Shown in pieces: positions 19,872 through 29,975 of a stretch of 64,000 nt of DNA. Source of the stretch: Sphingomonas abietis (lineage in GTDB: Bacteria; Pseudomonadota; Alphaproteobacteria; Sphingomonadales; Sphingomonadaceae). The stretch covers positions 2,887,001-2,951,000 of the forward strand of contig NZ_CP115174.1 in NCBI RefSeq assembly GCF_027625475.1, given 5' to 3'. Both the position numbers and the translations under genes were made by a program. Position 1 is the first letter of the stretch; every line of letters begins with the position of its first letter. Under the pieces are notes generated by a model. The model saw only the letters and a list, made by a program, of their open reading frames with translations. It did no database searches and was not told the origin of the DNA.

Positions 19872-20222
19872 ATGGCATTCTGGGTGTATATCCTGAGATG
19901 CTCTGACGGCCGATATTATACCGGCCACACGGACGATCTCGAACGGCGCCTCGCTCAGCATGAGCGCGGCGAAGGGGGGGCATTTACCTCGGCGAGACGT
20001 CCTGTCACTCTGATGTGGTGCGGCGATTCCGCGACGCGCGAGGAAGCGCTGGAAATGGAGCGACGACTGAAACCCTGGTCGCGCGCCAAGAAGGAAGCCT
20101 GGATCGCGGGCGATTTTGCGCGCCTCTCTCATTTCGCCAAGCCTCCTGCCGAACGTCCCTCGACTTCGCTCGGGACGAACGGAGAGGGGTTCTCGCCCAT
20201 TCTCCGCGACGCGACCCCATGA
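19872..20222 (+). CDS. GIY-YIG endonuclease-domain protein (UPF0213-like)
   Basis: 116 residues. The GIY-YIG domain spans about 2-80: FWVYILRCSDGRYYTGHTDD (Tyr residues of the motif), LERRLAQHERG with the catalytic-type Arg, and EEALEMERRLK with the Glu. These short stand-alone proteins are presumed nucleases of unknown role. Residues after about 93 (ERPSTSLGTNGEG..) are encoded by the right-hand inverted repeat, so the C-terminus is repeat-derived. The stop overlaps the dnaG start by four bases (ATGA). It is flanked by perfect 26-bp inverted repeats. Confidence 0.85.
   Translation: MAFWVYILRCSDGRYYTGHTDDLERRLAQHERGEGGAFTSARRPVTLMWCGDSATREEALEMERRLKPWSRAKKEAWIAGDFARLSHFAKPPAERPSTSLGTNGEGFSPILRDATP
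20155..20180 (-). repeat. Right copy of the 26-bp inverted repeat, inside the GIY-YIG coding end
   Basis: Exact reverse complement of 19829-19854. It encodes the last part of the GIY-YIG protein and lies 39 bases upstream of the dnaG start. Confidence 0.85.
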
Positions 20223-22123
20223 GCCTCTCCCCCGCCTGGCTGGACGAGCTGCGCGCGCGCACCTTGTTGTCCGGGCTGATCGGCAAGTCTGTGAAGCTCC
20301 AGCGCGCCGGGCGCGAGTGGAAGGCGTGCTGCCCGTTCCACAACGAGAAATCACCGAGCTTCACGGTCAACGACGACAAGGGCTTCTACCATTGCTTCGG
20401 CTGCGGCGCGCATGGCGATGCGATCCGCTGGATGACCGACCAGCGCGGCCTGCCCTTCATCGATGCGGTCAAGGAGCTGGCGCAGGCCGCCGGGCTGGAC
20501 GTGCCCCAACAGGATCCCCGTGCCCGCGAAAAGGCCGAACGCGCCTCCACCCTGCATGACGTGATGGCGCAGGCCGAGGCGTGGTATGTCGAGCAGCTCG
20601 GCCGCGCCGAGGGCGCCCATGCCCGCGCCTATCTCCAAAAGCGCGGCATATCGGAGGCGCTGGCCCGCACCTTCCGCATCGGCTTCGCGCCCGACAGCCG
20701 CACCGGGCTGCGATCGGCGCTCAAGGAGATCGGCGACGAGAAGATGGTCGAATGCGGCCTGCTGATCCAGCCGGAAGAAGGCAAACGCGATCCCTATGAT
20801 CGCTTCCGCGGCCGACTGATGATCCCCATACGCGACGCGCGGGGGCGGACGATCGCGTTCGGCGGCCGCATCCTCGGCGAGGGCGAGCCCAAATATCTGA
20901 ACTCGCCCGAGACCGTGCTGTTCGACAAGGGCCGCACCCTGTTCAACCTCGATCGCGCCGCCGCCGCCAGCCGCAAGGCCGATCGGGTGATCGTGGTCGA
21001 AGGCTATATGGACGTCATCGCGCTCGCAGGCGCCGGCATCGACGAGGCCGTCGCCCCGCTCGGCACCGCGCTCACCGAAGGGCAGCTCGAACGGCTGTGG
21101 CGGCTCGATCCGCGGCCGATCCTGTGCTTCGACGGCGACGGCGCCGGGCAGAAGGCCTCCGTGCGGGCGATCGGCCGCGCTTTGCCCTTTCTCGAGCCGG
21201 GGCGGACCCTGCGCTTTCTCACCCTGCCGCAGGGCCAGGATCCGGACGACCTGATCCGCACCGGCGGACGCGCCGCCATGGAAGCGCTGCTCGAAACCCC
21301 CGAGCCGCTGGTCGATCGGCTGTGGCGCCACGAAGAGGCCGCCCTCCCGCTCGACACGCCCGAGGCGCGCGCAGGCCTCAAGCAGCGGCTCGCCGAGCAT
21401 AGCCGCGCGATCGCCGACAAGGACGTGTCGCATCAATATTTCCAGGAGTTCCGCCAGCGCGTCGACGAGAAGTTCGCGCCGCAGCGGCGTGAATGGCCGC
21501 CGCGCGGTGGTGCCGGGGGCGCCGGCGGCAACGGCGGCGGCTTCCGGCCCCGCAAGGTGCAGGACAAACGCGGCAATTGGGTCGCCGCCCCCGCGCCGCC
21601 GCTGCCGGGCACCCACGCGGTCAACCGCAGCGGCGTCGGCCCGATCGAGGCACGGGCGATCCTCGCCGGGCTGGTCCGCCTGCCAGACAGCATCGGCGCC
21701 CATGCCGAGCCCCTCTCCCACCTCCATTTCGCCGATCCTGCGATGGATCGCGTCCGCTCCGCGCTGGTCGAGGCGGCATGGCGCGGGGAAGCGCTTGAAG
21801 GCGACGGGATCAGCACCATATTGCTGCGAGTCGGTGCAATTGACCTATTACAGAAGGCTGGCCGTGCGAACGGGCTTGCCTTTTCCTTTCAGCGCGGCGA
21901 TGCGGACCCTGAGCGCGCGCGTCGCGATCTGGGGGAAGTGATAGACGTGATGCTGAAGCGATCCGAGCTCGATGCTCAGATCGCTGCGGTCAATGCCAGC
22001 TTCCGCAATGGAAGCGACGGTCACGGATGGGAAGAAGCGATGGAGGAGCAGCAGCATCTCCAGCGCGAAAGATTGGAAACGGAACGGCGGCTCTCCGAGT
22101 TGAGGGAGCAGGCCGAACTCTGA
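20219..22123 (+). CDS. dnaG: DNA primase
   Basis: 634 residues from the ATG at 20219 ([22 protein letters not shown]). The frame is open 68 codons further upstream, but that region is the GIY-YIG gene and repeat. Zinc-ribbon ligands are visible as C38, H41, C59 and C62 ([23 protein letters not shown]). The Toprim catalytic core has [13 protein letters not shown] and [11 protein letters not shown] Gly-rich linker leads to a C-terminal DnaB-interacting region. It synthesises RNA primers at the replication fork and is followed eight bases later by rpoD, the classical macromolecular-synthesis order. Confidence 0.96.
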   Translation: MSLSPAWLDELRARTLLSGLIGKSVKLQRAGREWKACCPFHNEKSPSFTVNDDKGFYHCFGCGAHGDAIRWMTDQRGLPFIDAVKELAQAAGLDVPQQDPRAREKAERASTLHDVMAQAEAWYVEQLGRAEGAHARAYLQKRGISEALARTFRIGFAPDSRTGLRSALKEIGDEKMVECGLLIQPEEGKRDPYDRFRGRLMIPIRDARGRTIAFGGRILGEGEPKYLNSPETVLFDKGRTLFNLDRAAAASRKADRVIVVEGYMDVIALAGAGIDEAVAPLGTALTEGQLERLWRLDPRPILCFDGDGAGQKASVRAIGRALPFLEPGRTLRFLTLPQGQDPDDLIRTGGRAAMEALLETPEPLVDRLWRHEEAALPLDTPEARAGLKQRLAEHSRAIADKDVSHQYFQEFRQRVDEKFAPQRREWPPRGGAGGAGGNGGGFRPRKVQDKRGNWVAAPAPPLPGTHAVNRSGVGPIEARAILAGLVRLPDSIGAHAEPLSHLHFADPAMDRVRSALVEAAWRGEALEGDGISTILLRVGAIDLLQKAGRANGLAFSFQRGDADPERARRDLGEVIDVMLKRSELDAQIAAVNASFRNGSDGHGWEEAMEEQQHLQRERLETERRLSELREQAEL

Positions 22124-22131
22124 GGGTAAGC

Positions 22132-24168
<2,037 letters not shown>

Positions 24169-24180
24169 GCCTATCCGATT

Positions 24181-24210
24181 GCTCTTCCTCGCTTTTGGGT
24201 GAGGAAGAGC
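24181..24210 (+). terminator. rpoD terminator hairpin
   Basis: GCTCTTCCTC (24181-24190), 10-base loop, GAGGAAGAGC (24201-24210): perfect 10-bp stem 12 bases after the rpoD stop. The sequence after it (ATGAGTTTCT) is only mildly T-rich. Confidence 0.65.
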
Positions 24211-24306
24211 ATGAGTTTCTGATCGCCTGCTTCGTCGTAAACCCGGTCTTTACGCCTTTCGGCTAATCCCGTCTGACAGCGCGGTTTCTGGGCCGCGCGG
24301 TGAAAC

Positions 24307-24990
24307 GTGGGCAAAGGGCACCGGATGGCATCGCAGGCGATCGACAGACAGCCGAACGGTGTCGGCGAGGTGCTTGCCGCGCTCGTCGCCGCCAATGGCA
24401 GCGCGAAACATCCCTATCTCGAATCCCCGGCGCTGATCGGCGACCATGCCGTGCGCAATCTCGCGGATATCGCCCATTTCATCTGCATGCTGCATGGCCG
24501 CTATCCGGGCGTGATCGATCATGCCGCGCAGCGCGTCGTCCATCCGGCCGCCCGGAGCTTTATCGCGCGCGCGGCCCCCGGCTTCGGCGCCGAACGCGCC
24601 TATCTGACCCGGCTCGTCGTCGCCGCCGGCCCGCTGCCCTCGACGCTCGGCCAGGCGCAGAGCGAGGCGGCAGTGACCAACCAGACCCACGCTCTCGCCA
24701 CCCTCGCCCAATCCGAGCGCAACGGCACCGCGATCGGCGCCGCGATCGCGCTGGTGCTCGATTGGCGGCCGATCCGCCGGGTGCTGGACGCCGCCGCCCA
24801 GCGCTTCGGCCTCCAGCCGCCGCCGCTTGACCTGCCGGGCCTCACCGAGACGCTGGCGATGGCGGTCAGCGCGGCCGAGACGCCGGGGATAGAGCGCGCG
24901 ATGGCGTTCGGTGCGCAGCAATTGCTGGTCCAGCATCGCGGGCTGTGGGATCTGCTCGAAAGCCGCGAAAGCGCCCGGCGCCAGGCCTGA
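24307..24990 (+). CDS. Conserved-looking hypothetical soluble protein
   Basis: 227 residues (Met7 at 24325 is an alternative start). I do not recognise the family. It is predicted mostly helical and Ala/Leu-rich without membrane segments or signal peptide. The middle has PLPSTLGQAQSEAAVTNQTHALATLAQSERNGTAIGAA, and the end is Arg/Glu-rich. Coding is supported by strong third-position G/C and length. It lies between rpoD and a leftward secreted protein gene, with no operon partner. Confidence 0.6.
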   Translation: MGKGHRMASQAIDRQPNGVGEVLAALVAANGSAKHPYLESPALIGDHAVRNLADIAHFICMLHGRYPGVIDHAAQRVVHPAARSFIARAAPGFGAERAYLTRLVVAAGPLPSTLGQAQSEAAVTNQTHALATLAQSERNGTAIGAAIALVLDWRPIRRVLDAAAQRFGLQPPPLDLPGLTETLAMAVSAAETPGIERAMAFGAQQLLVQHRGLWDLLESRESARRQA

Positions 24991-25004
24991 TCCCACCGGT
25001 CGCG

Positions 25005-25295
25005 TCAGGGCTGCGGCGTGCGACTCCACGCGCCGGCATCTCGGGTCTGCGCCATCTTCGTCCGCCGATCATAGAGGCACAGCATCGTGCCCGCCCGGCC
25101 CTTGTTGACGCGCGGCGGGTAGCGACCCGTCACCATCAGCACGTCCAGCGCGCTGCGATCGCTGAAATGCACCGGCGCCGATGTCGCCGCATCGTCCATG
25201 CCGCTCGCCTTGATGCAGGCATCGCGCGGCGTGCTGTCCGCATTCGGGCTGGCGGCCGCGATCAGCGCCAGCAACGGTAATCCCATCAGACGCAT
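25005..25295 (-). CDS. Small secreted hypothetical protein
   Basis: 96 residues. A short signal peptide (MRLMGLPLLALIAAAS) is followed by a small mature part with two cysteines (in RDACIKASG and TMLCLYDRR), which could form a disulfide in the periplasm. The family is not recognised. It lies 12 bases downstream of anmK on the same strand, so probably co-transcribed. Confidence 0.55.
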   Translation of the reverse strand: MRLMGLPLLALIAAASPNADSTPRDACIKASGMDDAATSAPVHFSDRSALDVLMVTGRYPPRVNKGRAGTMLCLYDRRTKMAQTRDAGAWSRTPQP

Positions 25296-25307
25296 GGCAA
25301 GCCCCCC

Positions 25308-26414
25308 TTACGGGCGGCTCAGCCGCCCCCCGGTCAGCGGCGCGGGCACCCCGGTGGTGCCCGTGAAGCTGATCGGCAGCCCCTTGAGCGAGCGCACCGC
25401 CATGTAGGCGAAGCCTTCCGCCTCCGTGGCATCGCCATTCTGCCCGAGAGATTCGATCGGTTCTACAGGCATTTCGCAGGCATCGGCGAGCATCGCCATC
25501 ATCGTCGCATTATGCCGGCCACCGCCCGCGACGATCAGTCGGGTCGGCCGTTCGGGCAGATGCGCGATCGCCAGCCCGACGGTCGCGGCGGTGAAGGCGG
25601 TCAGCGTCGCGGCACCGTCCGCCGGCGCCAGGCCCCGCACCGGCGCGATGGTGAAATCCGCCCGGTCGAGCGATTTGGGCGGCGACACCGCGAACCACGG
25701 ATTGTCCAGCATCGCGGCCAGCACGGCGCGGTCGATCGTCCCGGTCGCGGCGAAGGCGCCGCCGGCGTCATAGGGCTTGCCGGCCTCCGCCGTCATCCAG
25801 TCGTCGACGAGGCCGTTGGCCGGCCCGGTGTCGAACGCCACCAGCGCGCCATCACGCCCGATGAAGGTGATGTTGCCGACCCCGCCGAGGTTGAGCACCG
25901 CCATCGGCAGCGTCGCGCCGGCCAGCAAGGCCCGATGATAGACCGGCAGCAGCGGCGCCCCCTGCCCGCCGGCCGCGACGTCGGCGCTGCGCAGGTCATG
26001 GACCACCGGCACGCCGAGCGCCGACGCCATCATCGCGCCGTCGCCGATCTGCCAGGTCCAGCCGCGATCGGGGCGGTGTGCGACCGTCTGGCCGTGGAAG
26101 CCGACGACATCGACCTCCTTCACGTCGCGCCCGGCCGTCGCCATCAGCTGGTGGACGAGGATCAGGTGACGGCGGGTCAGCATCTCGGTCGCCGCCGCGA
26201 TCTCCGGGCTGAGGCGTGGCTTGTCGTAGGTCAGCGCCAGCGCGGTGACGTCGCGCAGCTGCTGGCGGCCGCTATCCGAATAGGGCTCCGACCGGAAGGC
26301 GATCGGGCGGACGAGGCCCTCGCCATCGGTTTCGATCAGCGCCGCGTCGATTCCATCGAGCGAGGTGCCGGACATCAGGCCGATCGCCAGCATCGTATCG
26401 CTACCCACGCCCAT
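25308..26414 (-). CDS. anmK: Anhydro-N-acetylmuramic acid kinase
   Basis: 368 residues (Met8 at 26393 is an alternative start that gives MLAIGLMSGTSLDG). AnmK phosphorylates 1,6-anhydro-MurNAc released during peptidoglycan recycling and opens the anhydro ring. Motifs: GLMSGTSLDGIDAALIE at the phosphate-binding N-terminus, VVGFHGQTVAHRPD, VLNLGGVGNITFIG, FDTGPANGLVDDW and LIVAGGGRHN. Only 26 bases separate its start from the divergent tyrS start. Confidence 0.93.
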   Translation of the reverse strand: MGVGSDTMLAIGLMSGTSLDGIDAALIETDGEGLVRPIAFRSEPYSDSGRQQLRDVTALALTYDKPRLSPEIAAATEMLTRRHLILVHQLMATAGRDVKEVDVVGFHGQTVAHRPDRGWTWQIGDGAMMASALGVPVVHDLRSADVAAGGQGAPLLPVYHRALLAGATLPMAVLNLGGVGNITFIGRDGALVAFDTGPANGLVDDWMTAEAGKPYDAGGAFAATGTIDRAVLAAMLDNPWFAVSPPKSLDRADFTIAPVRGLAPADGAATLTAFTAATVGLAIAHLPERPTRLIVAGGGRHNATMMAMLADACEMPVEPIESLGQNGDATEAEGFAYMAVRSLKGLPISFTGTTGVPAPLTGGRLSRP

Positions 26415-26440
26415 ATCCCTTGTGCTAGTCAGCCGCCGCC

Positions 26441-27670
26441 ATGACGACGAGCCATAAATCCGCCCTGCTGCGCCTACTGGAAGAGCGCGGCTATATCCAC
26501 CAGCTGACCGACGCGGAAGGGCTGGACGCGCTGGCCGTGCGCCAGATCGTGCCCGGCTATATCGGCTTCGATCCGACCGCGCCGTCGCTGCATGTCGGCA
26601 GCCTCGTCCAGATCATGATGCTGCGCCGGCTCCAGCAGGCCGGCCACAAGCCGATCGTGGTGATGGGCGGCGGCACCGGCAAGATCGGCGATCCGAGCTT
26701 CAAGGACGAAGCCCGCAAGCTGATGACCGACGAGGTGATCGCCGGCAACATCGCCTCGATCAAGCGCGTGTTCGAGCGGTTCCTGACCTTCGGAGACGGG
26801 CCGACCGACGCGATCATGGTCGACAATGCCGAATGGCTCGACACGCTCGAATATATCCCCTTCCTGCGCGAGATCGGCCAGCATTTCTCGATCAACCGGA
26901 TGCTCAGTTTCGATTCGGTGAAGCTGCGCCTCGATCGCGAGCAGTCGCTGAGCTTCCTCGAATTCAACTACATGATCCTCCAGGGCTATGATTTCCTGGA
27001 GCTCGCCCGCCGCGTCGATTGCCGTCTCCAGATGGGCGGCTCGGACCAGTGGGGCAACATCGTCAACGGCATCGAGCTGACCCGCCGCGTCGCCGGCGAG
27101 CAGGTGTTCGGCCTGACCACGCCGCTGATCACCACCGCCGACGGCGGCAAGATGGGCAAGACCGCCAAGGGCGCGGTCTGGCTCAATGCCGACCTGCTGC
27201 CGGCCTATGATTATTGGCAGTTCTGGCGGAACACGCAGGACGCCGATGTCGGCCGCTTCCTCAAGCTGTTCACCGACGTGCCGCTCGACGAGATCGCCCG
27301 GCTCGAGGCGCTGGAAGGCGCCGAGATCAACGCCGCCAAGATCGCGCTCGCCAATGCCGCGACCGCGCTGGCGCATGGCGAGGAGGCCGCGCGCGACGCC
27401 GCCGAAACCGCACGACGCACCTTCGAGGAGGGGGCGGCCGGCGGCGACCTGCCGACGCTGCGGGTCGACGGCGGATCGATCCCGATCATCCAGGCGCTGA
27501 CCGTGCTCGGCTTCGCCGCCTCGAACGGCGAGGCGCGACGCAAGATCGGCGAAGGCGCCGTCCGCCTCAACGATCTCGCCATATCCGATCCGGCGTTCGA
27601 GATCGTGCTGGAGGATGTGCCGGTGAAGATCAGCCTCGGCAAGAAGCGGCACGGCATTCTGACGCGGTGA
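26441..27670 (+). CDS. tyrS: Tyrosyl-tRNA synthetase
   Basis: 409 residues. Class I synthetase with the HIGH-type motif as PSLHVGSL (near residue 50), tyrosine-pocket sequences ([25 protein letters not shown]) and the KMSKS-type loop [13 protein letters not shown]. The C-terminal S4-like RNA-binding domain ends [14 protein letters not shown]. Charges tRNA-Tyr. A very strong hairpin follows the stop. Confidence 0.96.
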   Translation: MTTSHKSALLRLLEERGYIHQLTDAEGLDALAVRQIVPGYIGFDPTAPSLHVGSLVQIMMLRRLQQAGHKPIVVMGGGTGKIGDPSFKDEARKLMTDEVIAGNIASIKRVFERFLTFGDGPTDAIMVDNAEWLDTLEYIPFLREIGQHFSINRMLSFDSVKLRLDREQSLSFLEFNYMILQGYDFLELARRVDCRLQMGGSDQWGNIVNGIELTRRVAGEQVFGLTTPLITTADGGKMGKTAKGAVWLNADLLPAYDYWQFWRNTQDADVGRFLKLFTDVPLDEIARLEALEGAEINAAKIALANAATALAHGEEAARDAAETARRTFEEGAAGGDLPTLRVDGGSIPIIQALTVLGFAASNGEARRKIGEGAVRLNDLAISDPAFEIVLEDVPVKISLGKKRHGILTR

Positions 27671-27675
27671 TGCGG

Positions 27676-27715
27676 GGCCCGTCCGGCGGTGCGAACGGGC
27701 ACCGCCGGACGGGCC
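27676..27715 (+). terminator. tyrS terminator, 17-bp perfect hairpin
   Basis: The stem arms at 27676-27692 and 27699-27715 are exactly complementary with a 6-base loop (GAACGG). It begins six bases after the tyrS stop. Very G+C-rich and without a T-tract. Confidence 0.7.
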
Positions 27716-27847
27716 ATCGCCGGCCTCCCCGGCGCTGCGGGAATATGTTAGACGATTGTCGGTTAAAGCGTATTAAGCCTGACGGTTGACACTAACTTCA
27801 TGCCGAAATCGCACTATCCTCTTCATATCTGGGGGATTAAGAACGCC

Positions 27848-28180
27848 ATGGCCACCGCAGTATCCAGTATCGAGAGCCGCCGCGCCCCGCGCGATATCGT
27901 GTCGTTCCGCACCACCATCGATGGGCCGGCAACCGTCCGCACCTCCGCCCTGATGGTGGATATTTCCCCCTTCGGCTTCATGTCGCGCAGCGCAGCGCCG
28001 CTGTCGCCGGGCGAGCTCGTCTCGGTGAAGCTGCCGATGATCGGCTATCGCGCGGCCAAGATCGTCTGGTCGCTGGGCGGCCGGGTCGGCGGCGAATTCG
28101 TCGATTTCATCCCCGCCGATCTCTACGCGCGGATGCTCAAGGCCGCCCCCACCGACAAGCCGGCCTGGAACGAATTCTGA
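27848..28180 (+). CDS. PilZ-domain protein (c-di-GMP binding type)
   Basis: 110 residues from the ATG at 27848; an upstream ATG at 27800 lacks a ribosome-binding site. A single PilZ domain: RRxxR-type motif at R11-R15 (RRAPR) and D/NxSxxG as DISPFG (38-43), the two elements that bind cyclic di-GMP, followed by beta-strand sequence VSVKLPMIGYRAAKIVW and GGEFVDF. Likely a small c-di-GMP receptor acting on motility or surface traits; its partner is unknown. It is monocistronic and convergent with the SDR gene. Confidence 0.85.
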   Translation: MATAVSSIESRRAPRDIVSFRTTIDGPATVRTSALMVDISPFGFMSRSAAPLSPGELVSVKLPMIGYRAAKIVWSLGGRVGGEFVDFIPADLYARMLKAAPTDKPAWNEF

Positions 28181-28194
28181 TCGTCCTGCGCCGC

Positions 28195-28228
28195 CGGCCG
28201 CACCGGGCGATCCCGCCCGATGCGGCCG
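28195..28228. terminator. Bidirectional hairpin between the PilZ and SDR genes
   Basis: CGGCCGCA (28195-28202) pairs with TGCGGCCG (28221-28228); GGGC/GCCC inside can extend the stem. It lies in the gap between two convergent genes. Confidence 0.6.
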
Positions 28229-28238
28229 ACGGGCAGTT

Positions 28239-29300
28239 TCAGGGGATCAGCCGGTTGGCGCGCAGCTGCTCGAACAGCGCAAAGAACGCCTCGTCCGTCG
28301 CCTGATAGGTGGTGAAACCCAGCCGCCGGCTCTTCGACATATCGGTGACGACCTCGATCGGCCGCCCGAGATCGGCATCGCTGTGCCAGGGCGACGCCAG
28401 GCGCTGGAGCGCCGGCTCCGCCAGGCCATGCCGCGCGGCGATATCCGCCCACAGCGCCGCATCGTCCGCCATCTGCGCTTCGAGCGGACGGACCACGCCG
28501 TCGAACGGCGCCGCCTCGATCCCGAACCAGTCGGCGATCCGCGACCACATCCAGCTCCACCGGAAGACATCGCCGTTGACGACGTTGAACGCCTCGTTCG
28601 CCGCTGCCGGCGTCTGCGTCGCCCACAGCATATGCCGGGCGAGCAGCCGCGCGTCGGTCATGTCGGTCAGGGCGTTCCACTGCATCGCGCTGCCCGGGAA
28701 GCGGAATGGCCGGCCGGTCTCGCGGCAGATCGTCGCATAGACGGCGAGCGTGGTGCCCATGTTCATGGCGTTGCCGACCGCCTGGCCGATGATGGTATGC
28801 GGCCGATGGACGCTCCACGCGAAGCCGTCGCTGGCGGCCGCCGCGAATACCTCGTCCTCCTGCGCATAATAGAAATTCTCGACGTCGAGCCGGCCCTGCT
28901 CCTCGCGGAACGGGGTCTGCGGCAGCACGCCCTGGCCATAAGCCTCGAACGGCCCGAGATAATGCTTCAGCCCGGTGACGAGCGCGACATGGCGCAGCGT
29001 GCCGGCCGGCCGCAGCGCGTCGAGCAGGTTGCGCACCATCGCGGCGTTGACCCGGATATTCTCGGCCTCGCTGGCCTGCCGCGACCAGGTGGTGATGAAC
29101 AGGTGGCTCGGGCGGACGTCCGCAAGCGCCGTGGCGAGCGTCGCCGGATCCTGGAGGTCGGCGGCGATCGGCGTGACGCCCGGCTGATCGGCCGGCGTCC
29201 GCGCCAGCCCGGCCACCGGCCAGCCCTGCTCGACCAGCAACGCGGCAGTCGCGCTGCCGACGATGCCGCTGGCCCCCACGATCAAGGCGCTATTCGTCAT
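28239..29300 (-). CDS. Atypical extended short-chain dehydrogenase (PRISE / progesterone 5-beta-reductase-like)
   Basis: 353 residues from the ATG at 29300 (MTNSALIVGASGIVGSA). The NAD(P)-binding motif is GASGIVGS (near residues 8-15). The canonical YxxxK catalytic pair of SDRs is not evident; the family-type segments FYYAQEDEVF, SVHRPHTIIG, NALTDMTDARLLARHMLWA and NVVNGDVFRWSWMW fit the PRISE group, which reduces enones (iridoid synthase, 5-beta-reductases). The substrate is unknown. It is divergent from an HxlR regulator with 110 bases between, the usual pairing for a redox- or aldehyde-responsive regulator with its target. Confidence 0.85.
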   Translation of the reverse strand: MTNSALIVGASGIVGSATAALLVEQGWPVAGLARTPADQPGVTPIAADLQDPATLATALADVRPSHLFITTWSRQASEAENIRVNAAMVRNLLDALRPAGTLRHVALVTGLKHYLGPFEAYGQGVLPQTPFREEQGRLDVENFYYAQEDEVFAAAASDGFAWSVHRPHTIIGQAVGNAMNMGTTLAVYATICRETGRPFRFPGSAMQWNALTDMTDARLLARHMLWATQTPAAANEAFNVVNGDVFRWSWMWSRIADWFGIEAAPFDGVVRPLEAQMADDAALWADIAARHGLAEPALQRLASPWHSDADLGRPIEVVTDMSKSRRLGFTTYQATDEAFFALFEQLRANRLIP

Positions 29301-29370
29301 ATCTCGATATCTCCGTTCGTCCGGCTCATCTGTCCGGCCCATCTAGGCGCCCGCCCCGATCGCTTCTAGA

Positions 29371-29396
29371 AGGCACCCTTTGGGGACATAGGCACC
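29371..29396. promoter_or_regulatory. AGGCACC direct repeats upstream of the HxlR gene
   Basis: AGGCACC occurs at 29371-29377 and 29390-29396, 19 bases apart (about two helical turns), in the SDR/HxlR divergent intergenic region. Candidate HxlR operator; by eye only. Confidence 0.3.
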
Positions 29397-29410
29397 ACGA
29401 GGTATCCACG

Positions 29411-29854
29411 ATGCAACCCGGCTCCCCGGATCATGAATGGCGCGAGGATTGCGCGCCGCGCCGCGTGCTGGAGATTTTCTCGACCAAATGGACGAGCATG
29501 GTCCTGCACGCGCTCGACGCCCGGCTGGGCGGGTGTGCGCGTACCGGCGTGCTGCATCGCAGCCTGCCCGGCATCTCCAAGAAGATGCTGACCCAGACGT
29601 TGCGCGAGATGGAAGCATCCGGCCTCGTCTCCCGCCGGGTCCACGGCACGGTGCCCCCGGCAGTCGATTACAGCATCACGCCGCTCGGCCTGCGTTTCGT
29701 GGAGCCGATCGAATTGCTGTACGACTGGGCGAGGCGAAATCCCGATGCGCTGGACATGCTGCGCCCGCGATCCGGGCCGAAACAGCCATCGCCATCCGAC
29801 ACCGAAAGCGCCGCACATGCGCCCGAACCGAAAATTGCAAATGAAGAGATTTAA
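29411..29854 (+). CDS. HxlR-family transcriptional regulator
   Basis: 147 residues. The winged helix spans about 12-110: CAPRRVLEIFSTKWTSMVLHAL, LPGISKKMLTQTLREMEASGLVSRRV and VDYSITPLGLRFVEPIELLYDWA, the standard HxlR layout with an N-terminal cysteine (C14) that in some members senses electrophiles. The Pro/Ala-rich tail after about 120 is not conserved. It probably controls the divergent SDR gene. Confidence 0.9.
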   Translation: MQPGSPDHEWREDCAPRRVLEIFSTKWTSMVLHALDARLGGCARTGVLHRSLPGISKKMLTQTLREMEASGLVSRRVHGTVPPAVDYSITPLGLRFVEPIELLYDWARRNPDALDMLRPRSGPKQPSPSDTESAAHAPEPKIANEEI

Positions 29855-29975
29855 TCCTCGCCGAGCACGCATCATGCGGCATATGATCGGCCTTCGTCGG
29901 CCCTGATCGATCGCCTTTGCGGGAACCAGCCCGATGAAAGCGGCGTCATCCTGCCGGCATGGGAGGATGACAGGA

